Below the pieces are notes generated by a model that did no database searches, was not told the origin of the DNA, and worked only from the letters and a program-made list of their open reading frames with translations. This document shows, in pieces, positions 45,779-53,278 of a stretch of 64,000 bases of DNA. Positions within the stretch are counted from its first letter, which is position 1. The number at the start of each line of letters is the position of its first letter. Made by a program: the position numbers and the translations under genes. Origin of the DNA: Paraburkholderia sp. BL21I4N1. Its GTDB lineage: Bacteria; Pseudomonadota; Gammaproteobacteria; Burkholderiales; Burkholderiaceae. Where the stretch lies: NCBI RefSeq assembly GCF_002973525.1, contig NZ_PVEN01000001.1:868001-932000 (forward strand). Direction: 5' to 3'.

Positions 45779-46972
45779 TTAGAACTTGTGGCGCAAACCG
45801 ATGCTGACAATCGCCTGCGACTGGGTCGACGACGAGTGGCTATTGCCCTTGTCGCTGACCGATGCGGTGGCGGCGACCGGATTGCCCAGCGCGTCCAGCG
45901 TGCCGCCGGACGCGTGCTGATAGCCGCCCATCAGATAGACCGTCGAGCGCTTCGACAGGTTGACTTGCGCGCCGAGCGTGACGTTGTGATATTGCGCGCG
46001 CTCATCCACGCCGTCCACCTCGCCGCCGCGCGTGTAGCTGTAGCCCGCGAACAGTTGCACGGCCGGTCGGATCGTCCATTGACCGAACACGCCCGCAATG
46101 TTGAAGGTCGCGTGACCCTTGAACAGCGAGTCGGCGCCTGAACGATATTGCACGTTGCTGTAGTTCACGCCGACGAGCGCCGGGCCGAAATCGTACGTCG
46201 CGCCGGTCGCGATGATCTGCTGCGATTGCGCGCTCGCGTAGCCTTCGTTGATCGAGGAATTGAACAGACCGTCGTCGGTGCCGTTCCATTTGCCGTAGGT
46301 GCTGTCTTTCGGGCCGCTCTTGCTGTTGTCCGAACGTTCATAACCCACGCCCACGTGCAGGGGTCCGTTCGCATAGCCGGCGCCCACGCTCCACGTGTTC
46401 TGCTGCTTCAGGCTGCCCGGTTGACCGCCGAATCCATATAACGCGCCGAACGTGAAGCCCGCGTAATTCGCGCTCGTGTACTTGATCGAGTTGTTGACGC
46501 GTGCGGTCTGATCGAGATCGTCGATGTCGCCGGGATGCGCGCCGTAGCCGCCGTCCAGCGCGACCGGTGCAACGGGCGCCACGAAGTCGTTCAACGAGGT
46601 GTACTGACGGCCCAGCGTGATCGTGCCGTATTGCTGGTTGCCGATCCCCACGTACGCCTGACGGCCGAACAATCCGCCGTTCTGGCCGGTCTTGCCGTTC
46701 GTGATGTCGAAACCGTCCTCCAACTGGAACAGCGCTTTCCAGCCACCGCCCAGATCGTCTTGACCCTTGACGCCCCAGCGGCTGCCGGACAGGTTGCCGC
46801 TCGTCGCCGCGAGGTTCGAATGGCCACTGTAGTTGCCGGTCGTGCCGGTGCGTTCACTGCTGCGATACGAGATACCCGCATCGACGATGCCGTACAGCGT
46901 CACGGAACTCTGCGCGGACGCAATGCCGGCGAAAGACAACATCAGAGGGGCGGCAATCCATTGCTTTTTCAT
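45779..46972 (-). CDS. Burkholderia-type Gram-negative porin
   Basis: A 397-aa trimeric porin with signal MKKQWIAAPLMLSFAGIASAQ and mature SSVTLYGIVDAGISYRSSE. Motifs GSRWGVKGQDDLGGGWKALFQLEDGFD, FGRQAYVGIGNQQYGTITLGRQYT and terminal QAIVSIGLRHKF ending in Phe are typical. It is convergent with the FAD oxidase gene; regulation appears separate from the dehydrogenase operon upstream. Confidence 0.93.
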   Translation of the reverse strand: MKKQWIAAPLMLSFAGIASAQSSVTLYGIVDAGISYRSSERTGTTGNYSGHSNLAATSGNLSGSRWGVKGQDDLGGGWKALFQLEDGFDITNGKTGQNGGLFGRQAYVGIGNQQYGTITLGRQYTSLNDFVAPVAPVALDGGYGAHPGDIDDLDQTARVNNSIKYTSANYAGFTFGALYGFGGQPGSLKQQNTWSVGAGYANGPLHVGVGYERSDNSKSGPKDSTYGKWNGTDDGLFNSSINEGYASAQSQQIIATGATYDFGPALVGVNYSNVQYRSGADSLFKGHATFNIAGVFGQWTIRPAVQLFAGYSYTRGGEVDGVDERAQYHNVTLGAQVNLSKRSTVYLMGGYQHASGGTLDALGNPVAATASVSDKGNSHSSSTQSQAIVSIGLRHKF

Positions 46973-47044
46973 CGTGGTAATAGCTCGGTTGGAACGTCTA
47001 TCTCAGGTCGCCTGATGGCGATTTCTCTTTTTGCCGCGCACACG

Positions 47045-47078
47045 CGAACCCGCTCCTTCTCGCGACGGAGCGGGTTCG
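47045..47078 (-). terminator. 12-bp hairpin after dehydrogenase operon
   Basis: CGAACCCGCTCC / GGAGCGGGTTCG pair around a 10-nt loop, 33 bp beyond the cytochrome c stop on the minus strand. There is no clear T-run on either side, so it may be a weak or protein-aided terminator, or a 3' end stabiliser. Confidence 0.55.
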
Positions 47079-47110
47079 TGGTGACGCGGGGAATTGCGTT
47101 GGTGACCCGG

Positions 47111-48496
47111 TTAGTGACTCAGCGAAGCACCCGGTGGCATTTCAGGCGCGTGCACGCTGACGGTCTTGCGGATCTTTGCGACGTCGGACGCGCTGACCGT
47201 CGAACCGGTATTGCCCCAACTCGTGCGCACGAAGTTGGTGACGTCCGCGACTTCCTGATCGTTCAGACGCCAGCCGAACGGCGGCATCGTGAACGAGGAC
47301 GGCGCGGTTTTCGTGCCTTCTAGCGTGCTGCCGGTGAGCAGGACATGAATCAGCGACGTCGCGTCCTTACCCTGGACGACCGGGTTGCCACCGAGTGCCG
47401 GGAACACGCGGTTGTAGCCGCGACCGTCGCTGCGATGGCAGGCCGTGCAGTTGTCGCGATAGACGGCCGCGCCGGGTGCCGTGGCGTCGCCGGTGCGCAG
47501 TGCGTGCGCGGCGCTGTCGCTATACGCGTATGGCGTTTCCTTCGGATCGGTGGACGGCAGCGTCTTCAGATATCGCGCGATCGCGGTGAGGTCGGCGTCG
47601 CTCAGGTGCTGCATGCTGTGCTGCACGACGTCCGTCATGCCGCCGAATGCCGCGTTGTGCTGAGTGCGGCCCGTTTTCAGGAATTGCACGAGGTCCGCTT
47701 CGCTCCATGCGCCGATGCCGGTGCGCGGATTGGCGCGCAGGCTCGATGGAACCCAACCGTCGATGGTAGCGCCGCCCGCGAGGAACTCGGCGCCGTCGAG
47801 ATCGGTCAGCGAACGTTCCTGCATCGTCACCGCGCGCGGCGTGTGGCACGCGCCGCAGTGGCCGAGGCCTTGCACGAGGTACGCGCCGCGTGCGACGACC
47901 GGGTCGGCGTAGTGCGTTGCGTCGAACGTGGCCGGTTCCGGTGCGAACAGGTGACGCCAGATGCCGAGCGGCCAGCGCATGGACAGCGGCCAGACGATAT
48001 CGACGGCACGGTTCGCCTGGTTGACCGGCGCGACGCCCTGCGTGAAATACGCGTACAGCGCGTGCATGTCGTCTTCGGTCAGACGCGCGTACGACGGGTA
48101 TGGCATGGCCGGGTACAACGTGTCGCCGTTCGGCTTCACGCCCGCCCGCACCGCGCGATCGAACTGCGCGAAGGTCCACGAGCCAATGCCGGTGGTGCGG
48201 TCCGGCGTGATGTTGGTGGAGTAGATCGCGCCGATCGGCGTGTCGAATTTCAGGCCGCCTGCGAAGGGTTTTCCTGCCGGCGTGGAATGACACGCGATGC
48301 AATCGCCGGCGCGGGCGAGGTATTCGCCGTGAGCGATGAGGGCCGCGTCGGCTTGTCGTTGCGATTGCGGTTGCGATTGAGCCGTCGCCGCGTGCACCGC
48401 GAACGGTGCGCTCATTGCCGCCGCTACGCACAGCGACGCCGCTCTCGCACGTTTGATAGCCCACGCGACGCGTTGGATTTCGATCATCTTCTTCAT
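47111..48496 (-). CDS. Triheme membrane cytochrome c subunit of dehydrogenase
   Basis: A 461-aa c-type cytochrome with three heme motifs: CIACH at residues 66-70, then CGACH in GLGHCGACHTPRAV, and CTACH in YRDNCTACHRSDGRG. Signal peptide includes AASLCVAAAMSAPFAVHA. The layout is that of the cytochrome subunit of gluconate 2-dehydrogenase or alcohol dehydrogenase complexes, which passes electrons from the flavin subunit to ubiquinone or oxidase. Start overlaps the GMC gene stop by 4 bp. Confidence 0.9.
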   Translation of the reverse strand: MKKMIEIQRVAWAIKRARAASLCVAAAMSAPFAVHAATAQSQPQSQRQADAALIAHGEYLARAGDCIACHSTPAGKPFAGGLKFDTPIGAIYSTNITPDRTTGIGSWTFAQFDRAVRAGVKPNGDTLYPAMPYPSYARLTEDDMHALYAYFTQGVAPVNQANRAVDIVWPLSMRWPLGIWRHLFAPEPATFDATHYADPVVARGAYLVQGLGHCGACHTPRAVTMQERSLTDLDGAEFLAGGATIDGWVPSSLRANPRTGIGAWSEADLVQFLKTGRTQHNAAFGGMTDVVQHSMQHLSDADLTAIARYLKTLPSTDPKETPYAYSDSAAHALRTGDATAPGAAVYRDNCTACHRSDGRGYNRVFPALGGNPVVQGKDATSLIHVLLTGSTLEGTKTAPSSFTMPPFGWRLNDQEVADVTNFVRTSWGNTGSTVSASDVAKIRKTVSVHAPEMPPGASLSH

Positions 48497-50271
48497 ACGC
48501 TAACCAACGGTCCGGGGTTCTTCAGATACTGCGTGCGGATCGCTTTTGCCGACCAGTAGGCCAGCGCGGCGACGAGGCCCGTCGGGTTGTAGCCGATGCC
48601 TTGCGGAAACGCCGACGCCCCCATCACGAACACGTTATGCACGTCCCAGCTTTGCAGATAGCGGTTCAACACGCTCGTCTTCGGGTCCGTGCCCATCACC
48701 GCGCCACCCACCAGGTGCGTGGTCTGATAACGGCGTGAGTCGAAGTGCGCGCCGAATTCGCGCGTGTAGACGTTGATCGACTTCGGTCCCATCTGCTGCG
48801 CGATCTTGTGCATTTGACCGGTCACGTAGCGGGCCATTTTGATGTCGTTGTCTTTCCAGTCGAAGGTCATGCGCAGCAGCGGCTGACCGTACGAGTCGCG
48901 ATAGGTCGGATCGAGGTCGAGGAACACGTCGCGGTACGACATGTTCGAACCGTGCGCGTCCATGGAAATGGTGTGCGCGTAGTGGTCTTTCACCGACTTC
49001 TTCCAGTCCACGCCCCAGTTCGGCGTACCGGCCGGCGTGGCGATGCCGCTGATCGGCTTGGTGCCCGCCTGATTCACCCACAACGGCGAACCGCCGACGA
49101 AACCCAGCGGGCCGTGATCGAAGTTGTCGGCGTTGAAGTCGTCGACCGCGACGCCGTTGCCGCCCGCGCCGATGAACGGATTGGTGAAGGTGTCTTTATC
49201 GAAGAACGCGGTGATCGTCGACAGGTTCTGGTACGCGAAATTGCGGCCCACGACGCCTTCGCCCGAGACCGGGTCATAAGGCTTGCCGATGCCCGACAGC
49301 AAAAGCAGATGCACGTTGTGATACTGGAACGCCGCGACGATCACGAGATCGGCGGGCTGGAACACTTCGTTGCCTGCGGGATCGACATACGTCACGCCCT
49401 TGGCGCGTTTTTTTGTATCGTCGAGATCCACGCGCAACACGTGGCAACGCGAGCGCAATTCGAAATTCGGCAGCGGTTTGAGCGCGGGCAGAATGTTCAG
49501 ATTCGGCGATGCCTTCGAGTACATGTAGCACGCGTAGCCGCTGCAGAAGCCGCAGAAGTTGCACGGTCCCATTTGCACGCCGTATGGGTTCGTGTACGGA
49601 CCTGACGTATTCGCCGAGGGTAGACGGTACGGATTCAGACCAAGCTCGCGCGCGGCTTTGCCGAAACGCTCGGCGGAATAGGTGTTCAACTGCGCGGCGA
49701 GCGGGAAATTGTCGCTGCGCGGCGCTTCGAATATGTTGCCGTCGCCGACGACCTTGCCGTTGACTTTATAGGCCTGGCCCGAGGTGCCGAATACTTTTTC
49801 GGCGAAGTCGAAATGCGGTTCGAGTTCGTCGTAAGTGACGCCGTAGTCCTGGATCGTCATGCCTTCCGGAATGAAGCGCTTGCCGTAGCGTGCTTCGTAG
49901 TGGCTGCGCAGATTCAGTTCTTCCGGCGTGATGCGAAAGTGCACGCCCGACCAGTGCAGACCCGCACCGCCGACGCCTTCGCCCGGCAGAAACGCCGCGA
50001 GTTGCCGGTACGGCAGCGCGGTTTCGGCGATGTTGTGACGGATCGAGACGGTGGTCTTCGACAGATCGAGGAACAGTTTTTTGCGGACGTTGTAGGTCAG
50101 TTCGTCGATCGTGTTCGGATACGCGCCGTCCGGATAGGTGTCGCGATACTCGCCGCGTTCGAGTGCGACCACGTTCAGGCCGGCCTCGGTGAGCTCTTTC
50201 GCGAGGATCGCACCGGTCCAGCCGAAGCCGACGATGACCGCGTCGACGTGCGGTTTGGTTTGAGTAGACAT
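48493..50271 (-). CDS. GMC-family flavoprotein dehydrogenase subunit
   Basis: A 592-aa FAD protein from the ATG at 50271; an open frame to 50685 adds an Arg/Pro-rich antisense-like sequence and is rejected. The FAD motif is VIVGFGWTGAILAKELTEAG at residues 10-30; PGEGVGGAGLHWSGVHFR and PCNFCGFCSGYACYM follow, and the C-terminal catalytic part has LVGGAVMGTDPKTSVLN and AFPQGIGYNPTGLVAALAYWSAKAI. A Cys-rich patch suggests an additional cluster, as in the 3Fe-4S-type gluconate and fructose dehydrogenases. Forms a complex with the gamma subunit and cytochrome. Natural substrate is a polyol or sugar acid. Confidence 0.9.
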   Translation of the reverse strand: MSTQTKPHVDAVIVGFGWTGAILAKELTEAGLNVVALERGEYRDTYPDGAYPNTIDELTYNVRKKLFLDLSKTTVSIRHNIAETALPYRQLAAFLPGEGVGGAGLHWSGVHFRITPEELNLRSHYEARYGKRFIPEGMTIQDYGVTYDELEPHFDFAEKVFGTSGQAYKVNGKVVGDGNIFEAPRSDNFPLAAQLNTYSAERFGKAARELGLNPYRLPSANTSGPYTNPYGVQMGPCNFCGFCSGYACYMYSKASPNLNILPALKPLPNFELRSRCHVLRVDLDDTKKRAKGVTYVDPAGNEVFQPADLVIVAAFQYHNVHLLLLSGIGKPYDPVSGEGVVGRNFAYQNLSTITAFFDKDTFTNPFIGAGGNGVAVDDFNADNFDHGPLGFVGGSPLWVNQAGTKPISGIATPAGTPNWGVDWKKSVKDHYAHTISMDAHGSNMSYRDVFLDLDPTYRDSYGQPLLRMTFDWKDNDIKMARYVTGQMHKIAQQMGPKSINVYTREFGAHFDSRRYQTTHLVGGAVMGTDPKTSVLNRYLQSWDVHNVFVMGASAFPQGIGYNPTGLVAALAYWSAKAIRTQYLKNPGPLVSV

Positions 50272-51002
50272 CAGGTGCGCTTTCCTCCGATCGACACGGG
50301 GCCATACGGATAGGCCGCGCCGTTCTGATTGACGAAGTCCATGAAATCGGCGCGCGCGCCGGGGAAGCCGATCATTTTCCAGGCGGCCATGTCGCGATTG
50401 CCTCCGTGGATCGGATCGCAGAAGTAACCTTCGCGCGTGTTCTGCAGGAGCTGGCCGAAGAAAGTAGTTGCGGGCACATCGGTGAGTTCGAGCTTGCCTT
50501 TTTCCAGCGCGCCGAGGACGGTGTCGCGGATGGGGGCGTCGAGGGCATCGAAGCTGCGGGCGTAGGTTTTCGTGCAGTACGCGTTGACGGCCGCGATGCC
50601 GAGGCGGTAGAGGTCGCGGGGGACCAGCTTGAGCTGGTAGCCGAGCTCCGGGGCGCCTTGGGCGAAGGGGCCTTGCATGTACCACAGCGCGCCGTGCGCG
50701 TAGGGCGTGTCCATCTGACGGTCGATGAACTCAGGGACGCCGGCTTCGAGCGCGCCGGGGCCTTCCGCGTCGGATGGGATCAGCCGGTCGACGGCGGCTT
50801 CGATGAAGGCCCATTCCTTGGCGTCGAAGAATTTGGGTTTGTAGGGGGTGGTTTGGGCGGCGGGGCTTTGGCTTTGGTTTGCGCTTTGCGTTGCGGTTGC
50901 GGTGGGCTGCTTGTTGTCACAAGCAGCCAGTGTGCTGGCCGGAACCAGCACTATCGCCGTGCGCAAAAAGCCGCGGCGCGAGCTTAGAGGGGATTGAGAC
51001 AT
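50271..51002 (-). CDS. Gluconate 2-dehydrogenase subunit 3-family protein
   Basis: A 243-aa small subunit (DUF1318-like gamma subunit) with a twin-arginine signal: SRRGFLRTAIVLVPASTLAAC, where Arg-Arg precedes a hydrophobic core and a Cys. The mature region holds FFDAKEWAFIEAAVDRLIPSDAEGPGALEAGVPEFIDRQM and NTREGYFCDPIHGGNRDMAAWKMIGFPGAR, the family signature. It helps export of the flavoprotein, which lacks its own signal. Stop and next start overlap (TGATG). Confidence 0.88.
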   Translation of the reverse strand: MSQSPLSSRRGFLRTAIVLVPASTLAACDNKQPTATATQSANQSQSPAAQTTPYKPKFFDAKEWAFIEAAVDRLIPSDAEGPGALEAGVPEFIDRQMDTPYAHGALWYMQGPFAQGAPELGYQLKLVPRDLYRLGIAAVNAYCTKTYARSFDALDAPIRDTVLGALEKGKLELTDVPATTFFGQLLQNTREGYFCDPIHGGNRDMAAWKMIGFPGARADFMDFVNQNGAAYPYGPVSIGGKRT

Positions 51003-51306
51003 ATTGTTCTGGTCACCAGGTTGGAGCGCGTCATTGCGCTGCCAGGCAGTCTTTGGGAGGTTCGGTCACATTTTGTCGCATGGTAAATGGAACCGGTTCC
51101 AAAGTCTTTCCGGGATTTTACAATAAGCTGTTTCGGGATGTGAGGTAATGAGGGTTTTGAGTGGGTAAGGGGTTTTAAATCAATGGGTTAAGGGATTGGC
51201 TGGCGTCTTGGATGGTCGAGGTTGGGGCTGGAAGCGGTGATGTGGAAAAGCGACGGAGGGGCGGGTGGGGTTTCGAGCGGCCCCTTGGCCGCTCTGCAGA
51301 GTTGGA
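51003..51306. promoter_or_regulatory. Upstream region of dehydrogenase operon
   Basis: 304 bp without a gene. It contains the promoter of the minus-strand dehydrogenase operon near 51003-51130 (AT-richer part with TTTACAATAAGC) and, at the far side, the hairpin at 51275-51294 that belongs to the upstream minus-strand gene. Confidence 0.45.
51275..51294 (-). terminator. Hairpin after the 156-aa gene
   Basis: On the minus strand GAGCGGCC-AAGG-GGCCGCTC forms a perfect 8-bp stem 12 bp after the stop at 51307. The downstream base run is GAAACCCC, not T, so termination strength is uncertain. Confidence 0.5.
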
Positions 51307-51777
51307 TTAGTGCTGGACGGCGACCGAGCGATGCGTACGGTCCTTCTTCACGATCGATACGCATTTTGCCGATGAGCGTTTGCGTGGTGTGGTCTTGATC
51401 GCTGCCGAGGGTCGAGTTGCGATCTCGGTTGCGTTGGCCAGAAGGTGGGCCGCTTGCTTCGCCGTAAGTTCTTTGTTTGCGACGCCCTTTGCGTCGAGGG
51501 CGATCACGCCGAAAAGCTCGAGGTCGGTGGCTAGCTGTTGCTGATATTCCTCGCCGGTGTGGGCGAGTAGTTCGAGCAGGGTGCGGTGTCGATGGCGCTC
51601 GTCGATTGTGATGGGAGGATTCCTACACAATGTGGACGCGAGTGTGGTTAGAGTTTCCAGTTGACGCATTTGCCGGTGGCAGAGGTCGAAGGCGGAGAGG
51701 GCGAGTTTCTCGTATTGGAGGGCGTCGACGGGTGGGCGGGCGGTGATGTTCTTTTTGTTGTTGGATTTGGTAGGCAT
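51307..51777 (-). CDS. Hypothetical 156-aa protein under possible C4 RNA control
   Basis: I do not recognise the family. The ATG at 51777 is chosen because GGAGATATCAACC precedes it; a longer frame to 51996 reads through the C4-like RNA. The protein is polar and helical: MPTKSNNKKN start, KLALSAFDLCHRQMRQLETLTTLAS and DERHRHRTLLELLAHTGEEYQQQLATD in the middle, and a basic tail (KTTPRKRSSAK). No membrane segment or known motif. It is the only sizeable gene downstream of the C4-like element on that strand, so it would be the gene switched by it. It ends 12 bp before a GC hairpin. Confidence 0.6.
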   Translation of the reverse strand: MPTKSNNKKNITARPPVDALQYEKLALSAFDLCHRQMRQLETLTTLASTLCRNPPITIDERHRHRTLLELLAHTGEEYQQQLATDLELFGVIALDAKGVANKELTAKQAAHLLANATEIATRPSAAIKTTPRKRSSAKCVSIVKKDRTHRSVAVQH

Positions 51778-51908
51778 GGTTGATATCTCCCTGGTGCTTT
51801 TCGAGAATCGCCCGATACTGCATGGTGAGCGGGCGAGTGACAAGGTTGGAAGACCAGGCCTCGAACAAGCCGGCGAGCCTCGCGGCTCCCTTGCCACCAC
51901 CCGCCCAT
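51648..51908 (-). CDS. Short leader ORF in the C4-like region (ash-like?)
   Basis: An 86-codon frame MGGWWQGSREARRLVRG... containing FQPCHSPAHHAVSGDSRKAPGRYQPCL. From memory, this AVSGDxRKAP-type string resembles short peptides reported beside C4 RNA loci (ash/Icd type). It has only a weak ribosome site and overlaps the 156-aa gene, so it may be a regulatory leader rather than a functional protein. Confidence 0.25.
   Translation of the reverse strand: MGGWWQGSREARRLVRGLVFQPCHSPAHHAVSGDSRKAPGRYQPCLPNPTTKRTSPPAHPSTPSNTRNSPSPPSTSATGKCVNWKL
51846..51866 (-). promoter_or_regulatory. Complementary target segment of the C4-like RNA
   Basis: Plus-strand sequence TTGGAAG-accag-GCCTCGAAC is the inverted repeat of GTTCGAGGC-gacggg-CTTCCAA at 51965-51986. 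On the minus-strand transcript the two would pair antiparallel over 9 + 7 bases with a small internal loop, about 100 nt apart, the layout of C4 antisense RNA and its target in phages P1/P7. Confidence 0.6.
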
Positions 51909-51939
51909 TGGAATTTAGACGCGCAGATGTGAACGCACT

Positions 51940-52014
51940 AGCTAGCCGCGTGAGCGACTGTGCGGTTCGAGGCGACGGGCTTCCAATCCCGACCATCGGG
52001 TGTGTCCCGATGGC
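51940..52014 (-). ncRNA. C4-type antisense RNA (candidate)
   Basis: Minus-strand RNA beginning near 52014 would start with the perfect 8-bp hairpin CCATCGGG-ACACA-CCCGATGG (52013-51993), directly behind a consensus -10 (TATAAT). It then carries TTGGAAG and GCCTCGAAC (51986-51965), which are complementary to a segment 100 nt downstream at 51866-51846. Short 5' hairpin, two separated complementary boxes and a downstream target before a gene match the C4 RNA described in phages P1 and P4. The 3' end is not defined. The assignment rests on layout, not on a covariance search. Confidence 0.55.
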
Positions 52015-52020
52015 TCACAA

Positions 52021-52026
52021 ATTATA
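52021..52026 (-). promoter_or_regulatory. -10 box (TATAAT) of the C4-like transcript
   Basis: A perfect TATAAT on the minus strand lies seven bases before the expected start of the C4-like RNA at 52014. A clear -35 at 17-bp spacing was not found; TTGCTC sits 20 bp upstream. Confidence 0.5.
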
Positions 52027-52534
52027 AGGAAGCATGGGGTAGAAGTGAGCAACCGGACGGGCGCAATTGGTGCGTGGGTGGGCCAATAAGGCTTTGACTG
52101 CAGAGCGCCGGCGTGGCATTGCTTGAAAAGGGAGTTTAGTCGCAAGTCTTGCGTTTGACAGATAGCGTTTTTGCGAGTCTGAGTGATGCAGAGGCGGAGC
52201 GCCAACTCCGAAATGCAAAGCGGCCTTGGCTGCACAGACACCTACGAAGCAAGGACGACCATACGCCGTCGCAAAGAATTTGAGGGTGGGGTGCAGCACG
52301 TCCACTCGTGTGTCCCGTCACCTCCCATGGCGTTTCGCTTTGCGAGCGTTGACCACGGAAACTGCAGTGAGGGGGTTTCGTACGTGGATTGACTAAACCG
52401 CGTCAACCCTGAATGCCGGAAGAACTTCTAATCCGCCAACCGCAGTGTACATATTGCAAAAATCGCGATGGATTGCGCTAAACGCGGCCCTAGAAACACA
52501 GGCAAACTGCACCCCGGCGCAAATTATACGACGA
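52027..52534. other. Non-coding space between C4-like RNA and the DRT3-like operon
   Basis: 508 bp with no convincing gene. On the minus strand it is the 3' flank of the reverse-transcriptase operon. It contains an 8-bp long-range stem (52269-52276 with 52338-52345) and a second copy of GTGTGTCCCG (52308-52317) found also at 52000-52009. Composition changes from high GC to AT-rich at about 52,400, marking the island edge. Confidence 0.4.
52269..52345 (-). ncRNA. Weak candidate for a DRT3-associated RNA
   Basis: TCGCAAAG / CTTTGCGA arms close a 61-nt loop that includes ACACAC on the minus strand (52313-52308), 190-265 nt beyond the end of the drt3b frame. I recall DRT3 systems using an RNA with an ACACAC template; that is the only reason for listing it. 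A chance match of six bases is quite possible. Confidence 0.2.
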
Positions 52535-53278
52535 TTAATACGCAGGCCTCAACTCCTTTTTCATTAACAGTGAGCGCAGGTCGCTATCTGCCTCCCAGCT
52601 AAAAAACCAATCGCCTTCGGCCGCTGTGGCAATGAAATCCGCTATGCGAGAGTGAATATTGTCAAGTGTTCGCTTCTTTAATATGGCTCGGGCAATGAGC
52701 GTTTTTTGGTCTTGGGATAGGAACGGACACCGCAGAAGGTCCATAGTTAGCATAACGCAGTCAGAACGCAAACCAATAGTGCCTATCGAATCCTCTTTGT
52801 CCAGAATTTCTACGACAAATCCGACTACGGCATCGCGCAGGGCATTAAATATAGACGCCGACCCCATGTAATATATGATGGTGACAATCTGAAAATATCC
52901 AAAATAATCTTTTGGGAATTTGAAGATTCCAATTGTCCGGTCGTCGATTCCAAATATGTGGCAAATCTCTTTTTCACTCAGATCGTACAGTTCGCCAAGC
53001 GACTTGGCTAATATTATGATATTGCAGGCTTCCACAGATCCTGCACGATTGTGATCAGAAATATTTTTGGCGATTAATATCAGGTCGTCAAAAATGTACT
53101 TTTTAAGAATTTCCGATATGTCGCGTGGCGCATCTTTAATAAATGCTTTTACAAATAGTATCAATTTTCCGATTTGATGTGTCGAATGCACTCGCGTAGA
53201 CATTGATAGGACAAAAAATTGTACTTTTAGAATAAAAAAAGAAAATCGGCTGCATGGCGAGCTGATTTTTCGTTGCAC
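52535..53278 (-). CDS. drt3b: C-terminal part of Drt3b, in the -1 frame
   Basis: A 247-codon frame overlapping the end of the 518-codon frame by 52 bp. Translation by itself would need the GTG at 53278 inside the upstream gene, or ATG 53203, neither with a Shine-Dalgarno. After -1 shifting at 53233-53239 it continues as ILKVQFFVLSMSTRV, then KLILFVKAFIKDAPRDISEILKKY, a long helical C-terminal domain ending in SWEADSDLRSLLMKKELRPAY. Together the halves give about 749 aa, near the size I expect for UG8-type Drt3b. A frameshift mutation or sequence error in the seven-base run is the alternative. Confidence 0.65.
   Translation of the reverse strand: MQRKISSPCSRFSFFILKVQFFVLSMSTRVHSTHQIGKLILFVKAFIKDAPRDISEILKKYIFDDLILIAKNISDHNRAGSVEACNIIILAKSLGELYDLSEKEICHIFGIDDRTIGIFKFPKDYFGYFQIVTIIYYMGSASIFNALRDAVVGFVVEILDKEDSIGTIGLRSDCVMLTMDLLRCPFLSQDQKTLIARAILKKRTLDNIHSRIADFIATAAEGDWFFSWEADSDLRSLLMKKELRPAY

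Noticed and set aside
50272..50685. N-terminal extension of the GMC dehydrogenase to 730 aa
   Set aside because: The extra 138 residues are Arg/Pro-rich and antisense-like, and lie inside the gamma-subunit gene; the FAD motif sits at residue 10 of the shorter form.
52000..52013. ACACA hairpin loop as the DRT3 template RNA
   Set aside because: The hairpin is better explained as the 5' stem of the C4-type RNA: it directly follows a TATAAT box and precedes the antisense boxes. It is also 520 nt from the RT operon.
51743..52027. 94-codon plus-strand frame ending CVPMAHKL
   Set aside because: It is antisense to the C4-like RNA and leader, with no ribosome site.
52535..53278. 247-codon frame as an independent gene
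   Set aside because: GTG at 53278 and ATG at 53203 have no ribosome site, the frame begins inside drt3b, and it continues Drt3b in phase after a -1 shift.
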